Source: Rubrobacter_A sp965214435 (lineage in GTDB: Bacteria; Actinomycetota; Rubrobacteria; Rubrobacterales; Rubrobacteraceae). Taken from it: DNA of 64,000 bases. Each line of letters starts with the position of its first letter. The stretch's first letter is position 1. Location of the stretch: positions 1,116,001-1,180,000 of the forward strand of contig OZ243960.1 in the NCBI GenBank assembly GCA_965214435.1. The letters are read 5' to 3'. The notes below the pieces were generated by a model. It was not told the origin of the DNA and searched no databases. It saw nothing but the letters and a program-made list of their open reading frames with translations. Below are positions 16,499 to 25,628 of the stretch, one piece after another. The position numbers and the translations under genes were made by a program.

Positions 16499-16863
16499 GT
16501 CTTGTAAACCTGCTCGAACCAAAATCTTGAGGTCACCGGCTCCCAGCAACGCCTTGGACGTTACCCAGCGCGGCCGGCAGCCGAGTCTCTCCGCCCGCCA
16601 GATTCTCCAGCGCCCCCTACACCCTGGCCGGTCTCCGCACCGGGTAGTGGGCCGGGCTTATTTCAGCCGTAACTACCCTACGGAACCGTTGAAAACGGCT
16701 TCCAAAGAACTGGCGCATAGAATTTTTAAACAAACTTAATAAAAAACTAGTTTGATCTCTTGACCCCGGACTTGACGGGTGGTACTAATTTCGCTATGAG
16801 AAACTGTTTTTAACAGCGCAACAAGCCGGGTAAAGGCAAGTCTCGCACCGGAGGTCTTTCGCG
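16499..16863 (+). promoter_or_regulatory. Divergent intergenic region; promoter of the FAD-GcvT gene
   Basis: The rightward promoter is TTGACC (16760-16765), 17-bp spacer, TACTAA (16783-16788). Just upstream is an AT-rich block with palindrome AAACTAGTTT (16744-16753) inside a larger CAAACT/AGTTTG inverted repeat. Downstream of the -10 is TTTC-N7-GAAA, a possible IclR-type site. The first ~180 bp (16499-16680) show no gene; a GGAACCGTT/AACGGCTTCC hairpin lies near 16681-16702. The promoter and about 30 bp downstream recur at 25960-26027. Confidence 0.58.
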
Positions 16864-19386
16864 ATGGATGGACGGACCTTCGGGGCAGCGAGGATAGGGG
16901 TTCTTATGGAGACAAGGGCCGGCGTGGTGATAGTCGGGGCGGGGATCGTTGGTTGCAACGCGGCCGACCAGCTCACGCGGCTCGGGGTGCGGAACGTGGT
17001 CGTGGTGGAGCAGGGCCCGCTGTTCGAGGCCGGGGGCTCGACCTCGCACGCGCCGGGGCTCGTGTTCCAGACCAACCCGTCGAAGACGATGACGGATCTC
17101 GCCAGCTACGGTGTGCGGCGGTACTCAGAGTTGAGCGCTGACGGGGAACCGGGTTTCTACAGGGTGGGGAGCATTGAGGTCGCGGCCACGCCGGAGCGGT
17201 GGCGGGACCTCAAGCGCAAGGCCGGGATCGCGGCGTCTTGGGGGGTTGAGGCGTATCTAATTTCACCCGCCGAGTGCGTCGAGAAGAGCCCGCTCCTCGA
17301 CCCGCAGAAGGTCTACGGCGGCCTCTACGTACCCTCGGACGGTATCGCCAAAGGCATCAGGATCAGCACGGCCGCCGCCGGGGAAGCTATGTCCCGCGGC
17401 GCGAAATTCTACGGCGAGACCGAGGTCCTCGACATAGAGGTAGAGAACGGCCGGATAGAAGCCGTCGTAACCTCCCGGGGCCGCATCGAGACCGAGATGG
17501 TCCTTAGCTGCGCCGGGATGTGGGGACCGCGCATCGGGCGGATGGCGGGTGCCTCGGTGCCGCTTCTGACACCGATGCAGCACCAATACGCCTGGACCAC
17601 GGAGGTACCGGGGCTCGAAGCGTCATCCAGGGAGTCCGACCACATCATACTCCGCCACCAGGACAACGCGATGTACTTCCGCCAGCACGGAGAGCGCTAC
17701 GGCATCGGCTCCTACAAACACCGCTCGATGCCCGTCGCCTCCGACGACATCCGCCGCCACGGGGACTCGGACGAGATGCCCTCCATAATGGACTTTACGC
17801 CGGAGGACTTCGAGGGACCGTGGCAGGAGGCGCGGCGGCTACTACCGGCGCTCGGAGGCACGGAGATCCAGAAGGGCATAAACGGGTTATTCTCGTTTAC
17901 CGCTGACGGCGGTTCGCTCCTCGGGCCGTCGAAGACGGTGGAAGGGTTCTGGATGGCGGAGGCGATCTGGGTGACCCATGCCGCGGGCGCGGCGAAAGCC
18001 GTGGCCGAGTGGATGGTCGGCGGCGCGCCGGAGGTAGACCTCGCCGCCGCTGATGTAAACCGCTTCGAGGCCCACGCCCACAGCCCGGCCTACGTCCGGG
18101 CCCGCAGCTCCCAGTCCTTCCAGGAGGTCTACGACATAATCCACCCGCAGCAGCCGATGGACGAGCCGCGCCCCCTGCGCACGAGCCCTTTCTACCCGCG
18201 CCAGAAAGACCTCGGGGCGTACTTTCTGGAGGCGAACGGCTGGGAGCGGCCGCAGTGGTTCGCGGCGAACCGCCCACTCGTCGAGGGCCGCGACATCCCG
18301 GAACGTGACGAGTGGTCCGGGCGTTACTGGTCGCCGATAGTCGGGACCGAGCACCAGGTGACCCGCGAGAAGGTCGCCCTCTACGACATGACCTCGCTAA
18401 AACGCGCCGAAGTCTCCGGGCCGGGCTCTCTGGAGTTCCTGCAACATCTAAATACCAATGGGCTAGACAAACCCGCTGGCAGCGTGACCTACACCCTGAT
18501 GCTGGACGCGGCCGGCGGCGTAAAGAGCGACATAACCGTAACGCGGCTCGGCGAGGAACTTTTTCAGCTCGGCCTGAACGGACCTCGGGACCTCGACTGG
18601 CTGAAGCGTAACCTGCCCGGCGGTGAGGCCCGCGGGTCCGTGCGGGTGCGGGACATCACGGCCGGTACCTGCTGTGTCGGGGTGTGGGGGCCTCATGCCC
18701 GGGACCTCGTCCAGAGCCTCTCAGCGGACGACTTCTCGGACGCGGGGTGCGGTTTCTTCCGGGCTAAAGAGGCGTTTATCGGGGAGGTGCCGGTGATGGC
18801 CCAGCGGGTCTCCTACGTCGGGGAGCTCGGGTGGGAAATATATACGACCGCCGACCTCGGGCTCCGGCTCTGGGACCTGTTGTGGGAGGCCGGAGAGCCT
18901 TACGGGGTTATCGCCGGTGGCCGGGGAGCCTTTAACGGGCTGCGGGTCGAGAAGGGCTACCGGGCCTGGGGCACAGACATGACCACCGAGCACGACCCCT
19001 ACGAGGCGGGCTTAGGTTTCGCCGTCAAGCTCGACAAGGGCGACTTTATCGGCCGGGAGGCGCTGATAGAGCGTAAGGAAGCGGGACCGCGGCGGAAGCT
19101 CTCGTGTCTGCTCCTGGAAGATGTCAGCGTCGCGGTGTTGGGCAGTGAGCCGGTGTGGAGTGTGGACGCGGCGGTCGGGTACGTTACCAGCGCGGCCTAC
19201 GGATATACCATCGGGCGGAGCATCGCCTACGCCTGGCTGCCACCGGAGCTATCGGAGGCGGGGACGGAGTTGGAGATCGAGTACTTCGGCGAGCGCCACG
19301 CCGCCAGCGTCTCCGAAGAGCCGCTGTTCGACCCGGCGATGGAGCGGATGCGCGGGAGCGCCCGGCCACTGGTGCCGTCGGCCTGA
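16864..19386 (+). CDS. FAD-dependent dehydrogenase fused to GcvT domain (dimethylglycine/sarcosine dehydrogenase-like)
   Basis: An 840-aa fusion. The N-terminal half is a DAO-family FAD domain (VIVGAGIVG, then GSTSHAPG with H62, matching the His that carries covalent flavin in dimethylglycine dehydrogenase). The C-terminal half (about 440-840) is a GcvT-like tetrahydrofolate-binding domain (LYDMTSLKRAEVSG, YVGELGWEIY, GLRVEKGYRAWG, YTIGRSIAYAW). Family members oxidatively remove an N-methyl group and pass it to THF as methylene-THF. Dimethylglycine or sarcosine is the likely substrate, but not proven. ATG 16864 follows GGAGG at 8 nt; an ATG 42 nt later is possible. It leads the one-carbon cluster under an unusual promoter shared with 26062. 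Confidence 0.85.
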   Translation: MDGRTFGAARIGVLMETRAGVVIVGAGIVGCNAADQLTRLGVRNVVVVEQGPLFEAGGSTSHAPGLVFQTNPSKTMTDLASYGVRRYSELSADGEPGFYRVGSIEVAATPERWRDLKRKAGIAASWGVEAYLISPAECVEKSPLLDPQKVYGGLYVPSDGIAKGIRISTAAAGEAMSRGAKFYGETEVLDIEVENGRIEAVVTSRGRIETEMVLSCAGMWGPRIGRMAGASVPLLTPMQHQYAWTTEVPGLEASSRESDHIILRHQDNAMYFRQHGERYGIGSYKHRSMPVASDDIRRHGDSDEMPSIMDFTPEDFEGPWQEARRLLPALGGTEIQKGINGLFSFTADGGSLLGPSKTVEGFWMAEAIWVTHAAGAAKAVAEWMVGGAPEVDLAAADVNRFEAHAHSPAYVRARSSQSFQEVYDIIHPQQPMDEPRPLRTSPFYPRQKDLGAYFLEANGWERPQWFAANRPLVEGRDIPERDEWSGRYWSPIVGTEHQVTREKVALYDMTSLKRAEVSGPGSLEFLQHLNTNGLDKPAGSVTYTLMLDAAGGVKSDITVTRLGEELFQLGLNGPRDLDWLKRNLPGGEARGSVRVRDITAGTCCVGVWGPHARDLVQSLSADDFSDAGCGFFRAKEAFIGEVPVMAQRVSYVGELGWEIYTTADLGLRLWDLLWEAGEPYGVIAGGRGAFNGLRVEKGYRAWGTDMTTEHDPYEAGLGFAVKLDKGDFIGREALIERKEAGPRRKLSCLLLEDVSVAVLGSEPVWSVDAAVGYVTSAAYGYTIGRSIAYAWLPPELSEAGTELEIEYFGERHAASVSEEPLFDPAMERMRGSARPLVPSA

Positions 19387-20023
19387 CCTTGGGTAATTAG
19401 AGAAAGAGTGAGAGAGAAGAGACGGATGACCTGACGACGTAAAAGAGACTGCCAGGACGGCTCGTATCGGTTTGGCGACCACAGCACGAACCGCCCGGCA
19501 CTAGTCACAAAGGGAGGCTACCCCCCTTGCAGCGCCACGATTTTAACAAGACCGCATACCAAAGTCTAATACTTTTTGCTACATACTCCGGTGCGCCCGC
19601 ATGACTCAGGCGTACCGCACGGAAACCGTGCAGGTGCCAGTATCCCGGCCGTACGGGATTTCGGGCAGCGGGCCGGACGCGGTAGGGAAGACGTCACTGG
19701 TAGAGGTGGAAGGCGTCTACGCTAGCCCTGATCCCCTCAACCCCTCCGGTCCCGCAAAAGCCCGCGCAGCCAGGTGCCTGGTAGAGCGCACCGAGAAAGA
19801 GGGCCTTTCCTTTCTAAACCCGGCGACGCCCGGTCCACGGGCGAGAGATACCCAGACGAAATTTTCCGTTCGGGAGGTTACTAGAGGGTGGAAAGGGTGG
19901 TCATGCGACGGAGTAGTTAGCCCGGAGCTAACCCGGCGGACGGTTAGCCAACAGGCATCGGTGATGGTGAGAACCAGGGCTGAAACAAGCGGCCTCGCGT
20001 AGCGCGTAGAAAAGGAGAAAGTA
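19387..20023 (+). ncRNA. Long structured non-coding stretch before the DmdA-like gene
   Basis: A 637-bp gap with no convincing gene. A promoter (TTAACA 19543-19548, 18-bp spacer, TAATAC 19567-19572) would give a 5' leader of about 445 nt. The leader is rich in strong hairpins: GCACGG/CCGTGC near 19617-19631, TCCCG/CGGGA around 19646-19661, GCCCG/CGGGC near 19830-19845, and GTTAGC/GCTAAC near 19916-19931. I could not match it to glycine, SAM, SAH, ZTP, cobalamin or guanidine riboswitch consensus. A 133-codon ORF at 19601-20002 has no recognisable domain and is probably chance. The motif AATACTTTTTGCTA (19568-19581) recurs upstream of iclR. Confidence 0.4.
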
Positions 20024-21265
20024 GTGGCTGAAGTGAACGTGGCTCCTCTGGAGCAGAAGGTAGACCGGACGGTAGGGGAGCCGGGGATGTTGCTGTACCC
20101 GAGGCTGCGGCGGGGGCCGTTCTTCTACGGCTCGCGTAAGCACGGGGTCCAGAAGTACAGCGTCTACAACCACAGCTACCACCCGCGGCACTACGGGGAC
20201 CCGGTCGCCGAGTACTGGGCGCTGTTGAACGGTGTTACGTTGTGGGACGTCGGCGGGGCCGAGCGGCAGGTCGAGATCTCCGGTTCCGACGCCTTTGACT
20301 TTACGAACATGTTGATCCCGCGCGACCTCCACAAGTGCAATGTCGGGCAGTGCAAGTACGTGTTCGTCACCGCCGAGGACGGCGGCATTATCAACGACCC
20401 CGTGCTGCTGCGGCTGGAGGAGAACCACTTCTGGCTCTCGCTCGCTGACAGCGACGTGCTCCTCTGGGCGCGGGCGCTGGCTTACAAGAGCGGGATGGAC
20501 GTCGAGATAAAAGAGCCGGACGTAGGTCCGATCCAGGTTCAGGGACCGAAGTCCAAGGACGTGATGGTCGACCTCTTCGGCGAGAGCATCCTGGACATCC
20601 CCTACTACTACATGGTCCACCGGGAGCTTGACGGGATGCAGGTCGTCGTCTCACGCACCGGCTACACCTCGGAGCTCGGGTATGAGATCTACCTGCACAA
20701 CGCGAGCCGCGACGGTGTAAAACTGTGGGACAAGGTTTTCGAGGCCGGTGAGCCGCACGGCATGGAAGTCATAGGGCCGTGCCACATCCGCAGGATCGAG
20801 GGCGGCATCCTGGCCTGGGGCTCGGACATCCGGCTCGACACCAACCCCTACGAGGTCGATTACGGCTACGAGTGGATGGTGGACCTCGAACAGGAAGCCG
20901 ACTTCATGGGCAAGGACGCCCTTCGCAAAATTAAGGAAGAAGGCGTCAGCCGGAAGCTCGTCGGGGTGGAGATCGACGGCGAGAACCTCGGCTCCTACAA
21001 CGACGGCTCGATGATGGACTACTTCCCGGTCTACGGCAAGGACGGCTCCGGACGGCAGATCGGCTACGTGAGCAGCGCCTGCTACTCGCCGCGGCTGGAG
21101 AAGAACATCGGCTACGCGATGGTCCCGATAGACCACGTCGGGTACGGCACGGAGCTGGAGATAGAGACCCACTATGGCCGGCGGGCGGCGGCCGTGGTCC
21201 AGAGGCCGTTCGTAGACCCGAAAAAGCAGATCCCGAAAGCTCTGCTGCGCGCGATCCAGGACTAG
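20024..21265 (+). CDS. GcvT-fold THF-dependent demethylase (DmdA-like)
   Basis: A 413-aa stand-alone aminomethyltransferase-family protein. Features that recall dimethylsulfoniopropionate demethylase DmdA more than glycine-cleavage T protein are VYNH near residue 47, LWDVGGAERQVEI, PRDLHKCNVGQCKY, INDPVLLRL, WLSLADSDVLLW and EPDVGPIQVQGPK. Enzymes of this group move a methyl group from sulfonium, quaternary amine or ether donors to THF, giving 5-methyl-THF. The adjacent MetF-like reductase fits 5-methyl-THF as product. Whether the substrate is DMSP, glycine betaine or something else is open. GTG 20024 has AAGGAGAAAG upstream. Confidence 0.72.
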   Translation: MAEVNVAPLEQKVDRTVGEPGMLLYPRLRRGPFFYGSRKHGVQKYSVYNHSYHPRHYGDPVAEYWALLNGVTLWDVGGAERQVEISGSDAFDFTNMLIPRDLHKCNVGQCKYVFVTAEDGGIINDPVLLRLEENHFWLSLADSDVLLWARALAYKSGMDVEIKEPDVGPIQVQGPKSKDVMVDLFGESILDIPYYYMVHRELDGMQVVVSRTGYTSELGYEIYLHNASRDGVKLWDKVFEAGEPHGMEVIGPCHIRRIEGGILAWGSDIRLDTNPYEVDYGYEWMVDLEQEADFMGKDALRKIKEEGVSRKLVGVEIDGENLGSYNDGSMMDYFPVYGKDGSGRQIGYVSSACYSPRLEKNIGYAMVPIDHVGYGTELEIETHYGRRAAAVVQRPFVDPKKQIPKALLRAIQD

Positions 21266-21340
21266 AAAAGGTCTTTTGTAAGACCGGTTTCTGTAGCTTC
21301 CGGTCCCGCAAGCCCCCGAGTAACCCCCGAGGAGTTTGAT

Positions 21341-22276
21341 ATGACCCAGGAGCGCAGAGCGGTACCCCCCGAAGATACCTCACATAGAAAGGAGGCGCTG
21401 GTCCGGGCTTTATCCCGGCCGAGGTTCGAGGTCATACCCATAAGAGGTGCGGCGGAGCAGGCCGCGCACCTGCCTTCCGGGGCGCGGGTGGCCGTCACGT
21501 GCTCGCCGGCGCTCGGCATGGAAGCTACGCTGGATTTTAGCGAGGAGCTTGCCGAGCGGGAAGACCTCCGCGTCGTGCCACACGTCTCGGCCCGGCTCGT
21601 GGAGAGCGAGGACCACCTGCGAGAGATACTCACGCGCCTCGACGGGCGGGGTTTGCGGGAGGTCTTCGTTATCGGGGGGGACGCGAAGGTGGCGGCCGGT
21701 CCCTACGAAAGCGCCGGGAAGCTGCTATCCGCGATGTCGGAGATGGAACATAGCGTGGAGAGCGTCGGTATACCGGCGTATCCAGAGACCCACCCGCTGG
21801 TAAGCGACGAGGGGTTGGTAAGGGCGCTAGCTTCCAAGCAGCCCTTCGCCTCGTACATGGTCACCCAGATCTGCTTCGACGCGGACACCATCGTGGGCTG
21901 GCTCCGCACCGTCCGGGAACGGGGTATTACGCTGCCGGTCTACGTCGGGCTGCCGGGTGTGATCGACCGCCGCAAACTGCTGAATATCTCGACGAGGATC
22001 GGCATCGGTGACTCGCTGCGCTTCCTAAAAAAGCAGTCCGGCCTCCTCCGCCTCGTAAAGCCCGGCGGCTACACCCCGGAGAACCTTATAGAAGACCTCG
22101 CCCCCTACCTCGGCGACCCGTTCTACAGCATCGCGGGCTTTCACCTGAACACCTTCAACCAGGTCGAGAGCACCGAGAAGTGGCGCAAGGACCTGACCCA
22201 GCGCCTGTCAGACCGGGCCGGGGCCAGCCAGCCGCGGAGGAACCTTCTCCGGAACCTTCCCGGCTGGCGGAGCTAG
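21341..22276 (+). CDS. Methylenetetrahydrofolate reductase-like protein
   Basis: A 311-aa TIM-barrel protein of the MetF group: EVIPIRG near the start, VTCSPALG, RLVESEDHLREIL, VFVIGGDAK, YPETHP, SYMVTQICFDADTI (typical of MTHFR) and LPVYVGLPGV. It would interconvert 5,10-methylene-THF and 5-methyl-THF using FAD and NAD(P)H. In this cluster an oxidative direction, feeding 5-methyl-THF from the DmdA-like demethylase into methylene-THF, is plausible. ATG 21341 follows the previous stop by 75 nt with a GAGGAG-like site; fhs starts 38 nt after its stop. Confidence 0.83.
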   Translation: MTQERRAVPPEDTSHRKEALVRALSRPRFEVIPIRGAAEQAAHLPSGARVAVTCSPALGMEATLDFSEELAEREDLRVVPHVSARLVESEDHLREILTRLDGRGLREVFVIGGDAKVAAGPYESAGKLLSAMSEMEHSVESVGIPAYPETHPLVSDEGLVRALASKQPFASYMVTQICFDADTIVGWLRTVRERGITLPVYVGLPGVIDRRKLLNISTRIGIGDSLRFLKKQSGLLRLVKPGGYTPENLIEDLAPYLGDPFYSIAGFHLNTFNQVESTEKWRKDLTQRLSDRAGASQPRRNLLRNLPGWRS

Positions 22277-22314
22277 AGAACCCCGTACCTCACACAACAA
22301 GGAGCCCCGAAAAC

Positions 22315-24021
22315 ATGTTACGCACCGAGTTTCCTTCGGACCTAAAAATCGCCCGCAGCGCCCGCCTTCTACCGCCAGAGAAAGTCGCCTCCGGCATGGG
22401 ACTCGGGCCACACCTCCTCGAACCCTACGGCCGCAGCGTAGCCAAGATAGACCTCTCCGCCATCGAGGAGCTATCCGACCGCCCGAAAGCGAGGTACGTG
22501 GTCGTCTCCGCGATAACTCCTACTCCCCTGGGCGAGGGCAAGACCACGACGACCGTCGGCCTCGGACAGGCTTTCTCTCACCTTGGTAAAAAGGCCACGG
22601 TCGCCATCCGGCAGCCGTCGATGGGGCCGGTCTTCGGTATAAAGGGCGGGGCTGCGGGAGGCGGCTACAGCCAGGTGGTCCCGATGGAGACTTTGAACCT
22701 GCACCTCACCGGCGACGCCCACGCCGTAACCGCGGCCCACAACCTGCTCGCGGCTATGCTCGACAACCACATCCACCAGGGCAAGGAGCCGCGGATAGAC
22801 TCCCGCGACATCTCCTGGCGGCGGGTCATGGACATCAACGACCGGGCCTTGAGGAACATCGTCACGGGCCTCGGCTCCCGGGTAGACGGCATCCCGGCCC
22901 AGTCCGGGTTCGACATCACCTCCGCTTCGGAGGTCATGGCTACGCTGGCGCTCGCCACCTCCCTACAAGACCTGCGCCAGCGTCTCGGGCGTACCGTGGT
23001 CGCCTCGGACCCCGAAGGAGAGCCGGTGACGGCCGAGGACGTAAAGGCCGCGGGTGCTATGGCGGTCCTGCTGCGCGAGGCTATAAAGCCGAACCTGATG
23101 CAGACACTGGAGAACACGCCGGTCTTGGTGCACGCCGGGCCTTTCGGGAACATCGCGACCGGCAACTCCTCCATCGTCGCCGACAGGATCGGCGTCCGGA
23201 GCGGAGACTACCTGATAACCGAGGCCGGCTTCGGGGCCGACATGGGCGCCGAGCGGTTTTTCAACATAAAATGCCGCAACTCGGGGTTGTTCCCGGACGC
23301 GGCGGTGCTAGTGGCGACCGTGCGGGCGCTGAAAGTACACTCCGGGAGGCACAAGGTGATCGCCGGCCGGCCGCTGCCCCCGGCGCTTCTGGAAGAGAAC
23401 CCCGACGACGTCTACGCCGGGGCGGATAACCTCCGCAAGCAGGTGGAGAACATCCGGCTGCACGGCGTCTCGCCGGTGGTGGCGATCAACGCCTTCCCGA
23501 CCGACCATCCCTCCGAGCACGCGGCGATCCGGGAGATCTCCGAGTCGCTGGGCGCCCGCGTTGCCGTCTCCACCCACTTCTCCGACGGCGGCCGGGGTGC
23601 GGCGGAACTGGCCGAAGCGGTCGCCGAAGCCGCCGAAGAGGAGAGCGCCTTCAAGTTCTTGTACCCGGACAACGCCACCCTTACAGAGAAGATAGAGGCC
23701 GTGGCGACCAACGTGTACGGCGCAAAGGGTATAGAGCTTTCCCCGACGGCGGCCCGCCAGCTAGAGGGCTACGAGAGAAACGGCTACGGCCGTCTGTCGG
23801 TCTGCGTGGCGAAGACCCACCTCTCCATCTCATCGGACCCGGCGCTGCTCGGCGCGCCGAGAGGCTGGACGCTGCCGGTCCGCGAGGTGCGGGCGTCGGT
23901 CGGGGCGGGCTTTGTGTACCCGATCTGCGGTGAGATGCGGACCATGCCCGGCCTGAGCCTCTACCTGGCCGCCGAAAACATCGACATCGACGAGAACGGC
24001 GAGATAGTGGGCCTCTCCTGA
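22315..24021 (+). CDS. fhs: Formate--tetrahydrofolate ligase
   Basis: A 568-aa enzyme of usual length. The P-loop PTPLGEGKTTT (about 69-79), RQPSMGPVFGIKGGAAGGG, DSRDISWRRV and the C-terminal GEMRTMPGL are family hallmarks. It couples ATP hydrolysis to formate + THF to 10-formyl-THF, and can run backwards to release formate and ATP when methyl groups are oxidised. ATG 22315 is chosen because AAGGAG lies 10 nt upstream; an in-frame start further upstream would overlap the reductase gene. Its presence with the demethylases suggests a route from methyl groups to formate. Confidence 0.95.
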   Translation: MLRTEFPSDLKIARSARLLPPEKVASGMGLGPHLLEPYGRSVAKIDLSAIEELSDRPKARYVVVSAITPTPLGEGKTTTTVGLGQAFSHLGKKATVAIRQPSMGPVFGIKGGAAGGGYSQVVPMETLNLHLTGDAHAVTAAHNLLAAMLDNHIHQGKEPRIDSRDISWRRVMDINDRALRNIVTGLGSRVDGIPAQSGFDITSASEVMATLALATSLQDLRQRLGRTVVASDPEGEPVTAEDVKAAGAMAVLLREAIKPNLMQTLENTPVLVHAGPFGNIATGNSSIVADRIGVRSGDYLITEAGFGADMGAERFFNIKCRNSGLFPDAAVLVATVRALKVHSGRHKVIAGRPLPPALLEENPDDVYAGADNLRKQVENIRLHGVSPVVAINAFPTDHPSEHAAIREISESLGARVAVSTHFSDGGRGAAELAEAVAEAAEEESAFKFLYPDNATLTEKIEAVATNVYGAKGIELSPTAARQLEGYERNGYGRLSVCVAKTHLSISSDPALLGAPRGWTLPVREVRASVGAGFVYPICGEMRTMPGLSLYLAAENIDIDENGEIVGLS

Positions 24022-24073
24022 GGATCGGATAGCGTGCTGACCCACGGACGACCACGACGCCCTCGACGCCGGG

Positions 24074-24096
24074 AATACTTTCTGCTAGGAAATACT
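24074..24096. promoter_or_regulatory. Candidate IclR operator
   Basis: AATACTTTCTGCTA (24074-24087) matches AATACTTTTTGCTA at 19568-19581 in 13 of 14 positions and continues into an inverted TTTC-N6-GAAA. It lies about 100 bp upstream of the iclR start. Similar TTTC-N7-GAAA follows the -10 at 16784. Autoregulation by the adjacent IclR protein is inferred. Confidence 0.35.
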
Positions 24097-24177
24097 GGGC
24101 CGGAAAGGTCTAGGAGACTATGCATGTAGTACGGAAATATGATGCCTCGGATGTCCGAAGAGGCGGGGGGAGTCTGC

Positions 24178-24191
24178 TACAATTCGTTGCT
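24178..24191 (+). promoter_or_regulatory. -10 element for a leaderless iclR mRNA
   Basis: TACAAT (24178-24183) is followed by exactly 8 nt and then ATG 24192. The G-rich GGGGGGAG 20 nt upstream is too far to act as a ribosome site. No clear -35. Confidence 0.45.
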
Positions 24192-24989
24192 ATGTCTACT
24201 TCTAGCCGTAAGAGCGCGCCGATCCAGTCCGTGGACCGGGCTGTTTCCGTAATGGAATTTCTGTCTCATCAGGGGTGGTCGGGGCTGACGGAGATCGCGA
24301 CCGGACTCCAGATGCATAAGTCCACTGTTTACCGGATGCTCGCGACGCTGGAGTACCGCGGGCTGGTGGAGCAGGACCCGGACACAGAGAAGTACCGGTT
24401 GGGTTTCGGTCTGGCGACGCTGGCGAGTGCGGTAACCGCCGACCTGGACATCGTGCGCCACTCGCGCGCGACCTGCCAGCAGCTCAGCGACCAGACGGAG
24501 GAGACGGTTACCCTGACCGTGCTGGAGGGTGACGAGGCGGTTATTATCCATCAGAGCGTCTCGTCCTCTTCGGTGCTGAGCGCGGACTGGTCCGGGTTGC
24601 ACTCGCCGCTGCACTGCACGGCTTCGGGGAAGGTCTTGCTGGCTTATCTCCCCGCGCGCCGGCAGAACCGTATTCTGGACCGGCCGCTGGAGCGTCTAAC
24701 GGAGAACACGATAGTGGACCCGGAGGTCTTGCGGGAGCAGTTGGAGGAGATCAAGGTCTCAGGCTACGGTTACACCATCGAGGAGCTGGAGGTTGGGCTG
24801 AACGCTGTCGCGGCCCCGATATACTCCTCGGGTGGCAAGGTTATCGGGGCGGTTGGCGTCTCGGGACCGGCCTTCCGGCTTCCGGCGGAATCCATGACGG
24901 AGTACGGTGAGATGACGGCGAGCGCTTGCGCGGACATATCCCGGCGTTTCGGCTATCAGAATCCGAACGGCACAGCCGTCTCCGGCTAG
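24192..24989 (+). CDS. IclR-family transcriptional regulator
   Basis: A 265-aa IclR protein. An N-terminal winged helix-turn-helix (about 12-65: VDRAVSVMEFL, GLTEIATGLQMHKSTVYRML, GLVEQD) is followed by the effector-binding domain with LHSPLHCTASGKVLLAYLP and GAVGVSGPAFRL. IclR proteins are usually local regulators of catabolic genes responding to a small organic acid or its derivative. Its place between fhs and folE, within the one-carbon cluster, makes the demethylation genes its probable targets. The start at ATG 24192 is preferred over an in-frame start 72 nt upstream because of the leaderless -10. Confidence 0.9.
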   Translation: MSTSSRKSAPIQSVDRAVSVMEFLSHQGWSGLTEIATGLQMHKSTVYRMLATLEYRGLVEQDPDTEKYRLGFGLATLASAVTADLDIVRHSRATCQQLSDQTEETVTLTVLEGDEAVIIHQSVSSSSVLSADWSGLHSPLHCTASGKVLLAYLPARRQNRILDRPLERLTENTIVDPEVLREQLEEIKVSGYGYTIEELEVGLNAVAAPIYSSGGKVIGAVGVSGPAFRLPAESMTEYGEMTASACADISRRFGYQNPNGTAVSG

Positions 24990-25004
24990 CAGGGGAGGAG
25001 TCCG

Positions 25005-25628
25005 TTGCAGGATCAAACACCCGACCCGCTTTTAAACCAGCCCTCCCAGGCCGGGATAGACAAGCCGCGGATAGAGAAGGCGGTAGCCGAGATCCTCGCC
25101 GCCATAGGTGAAGACCCGCGGAGAGAGGGCCTCAAGGATACTCCCCGCCGCGTCGCCGACGCTTACGCGGCCCTTTTCGGCGGCCTCGCCGGAGACCCCG
25201 CGGAGCACCTCTCGGTAGGTTTTTCCGAGGAGGAGTACCACGAGATGGTCCTGGTACGCGACATACCGCTCTACAGCATCTGCGAGCACCACCTGATCCC
25301 GTTCTACGGCAAGGCCCACGTGGGGTACCTGCCGGAGGCAAAGGTGACGGGCCTCTCGAAGCTGGCGCGGGTGGTAGAGGGCTACGCCCGCAGACCGCAA
25401 CTACAGGAGCGGCTGACGGGGCAGATAGCGGACGCGCTCTACGAGGGCCTCGGTTCCCGCGGGTCGATAGTCGTGGTCGAGTGCGAGCACCTGTGCATGA
25501 CGATGCGCGGCGTGCAGAAGCCGGGCAGCGTTACGGTGACCAGCGGGGTGCGGGGCGTGTACGCCGAAGACCCCACCCGCCGCTCCGAAGCTCTGGCCCT
25601 GATCTACCGCGGAAACCGGGCCATCTAG
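25005..25628 (+). CDS. folE: GTP cyclohydrolase I
   Basis: A 207-aa type IA enzyme: DTPRRVADAY, YSICEHHLIPF with the zinc ligands (C93, H96), GLSKLARVV, VECEHLCMTMRGV (further zinc Cys) and SVTVTSGVRG. It converts GTP to 7,8-dihydroneopterin triphosphate, the first step of folate synthesis. Placement 15 nt after iclR ties cofactor supply to the THF-consuming demethylation genes. TTG start behind GGGGAGGAG. Confidence 0.94.
   Translation: MQDQTPDPLLNQPSQAGIDKPRIEKAVAEILAAIGEDPRREGLKDTPRRVADAYAALFGGLAGDPAEHLSVGFSEEEYHEMVLVRDIPLYSICEHHLIPFYGKAHVGYLPEAKVTGLSKLARVVEGYARRPQLQERLTGQIADALYEGLGSRGSIVVVECEHLCMTMRGVQKPGSVTVTSGVRGVYAEDPTRRSEALALIYRGNRAI

Noticed and set aside
19601..20002. 133-codon open frame in the gap before the DmdA-like gene
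   Set aside because: No recognisable domain, no ribosome site, and its sequence coincides with strong RNA hairpins; it looks like a chance frame in GC-rich DNA.
19387..20023. Glycine, cobalamin or ZTP riboswitch
   Set aside because: Short pieces look suggestive (GCACCGAGAAAG, GGTGCC), but none of the conserved cores could be assembled in order.
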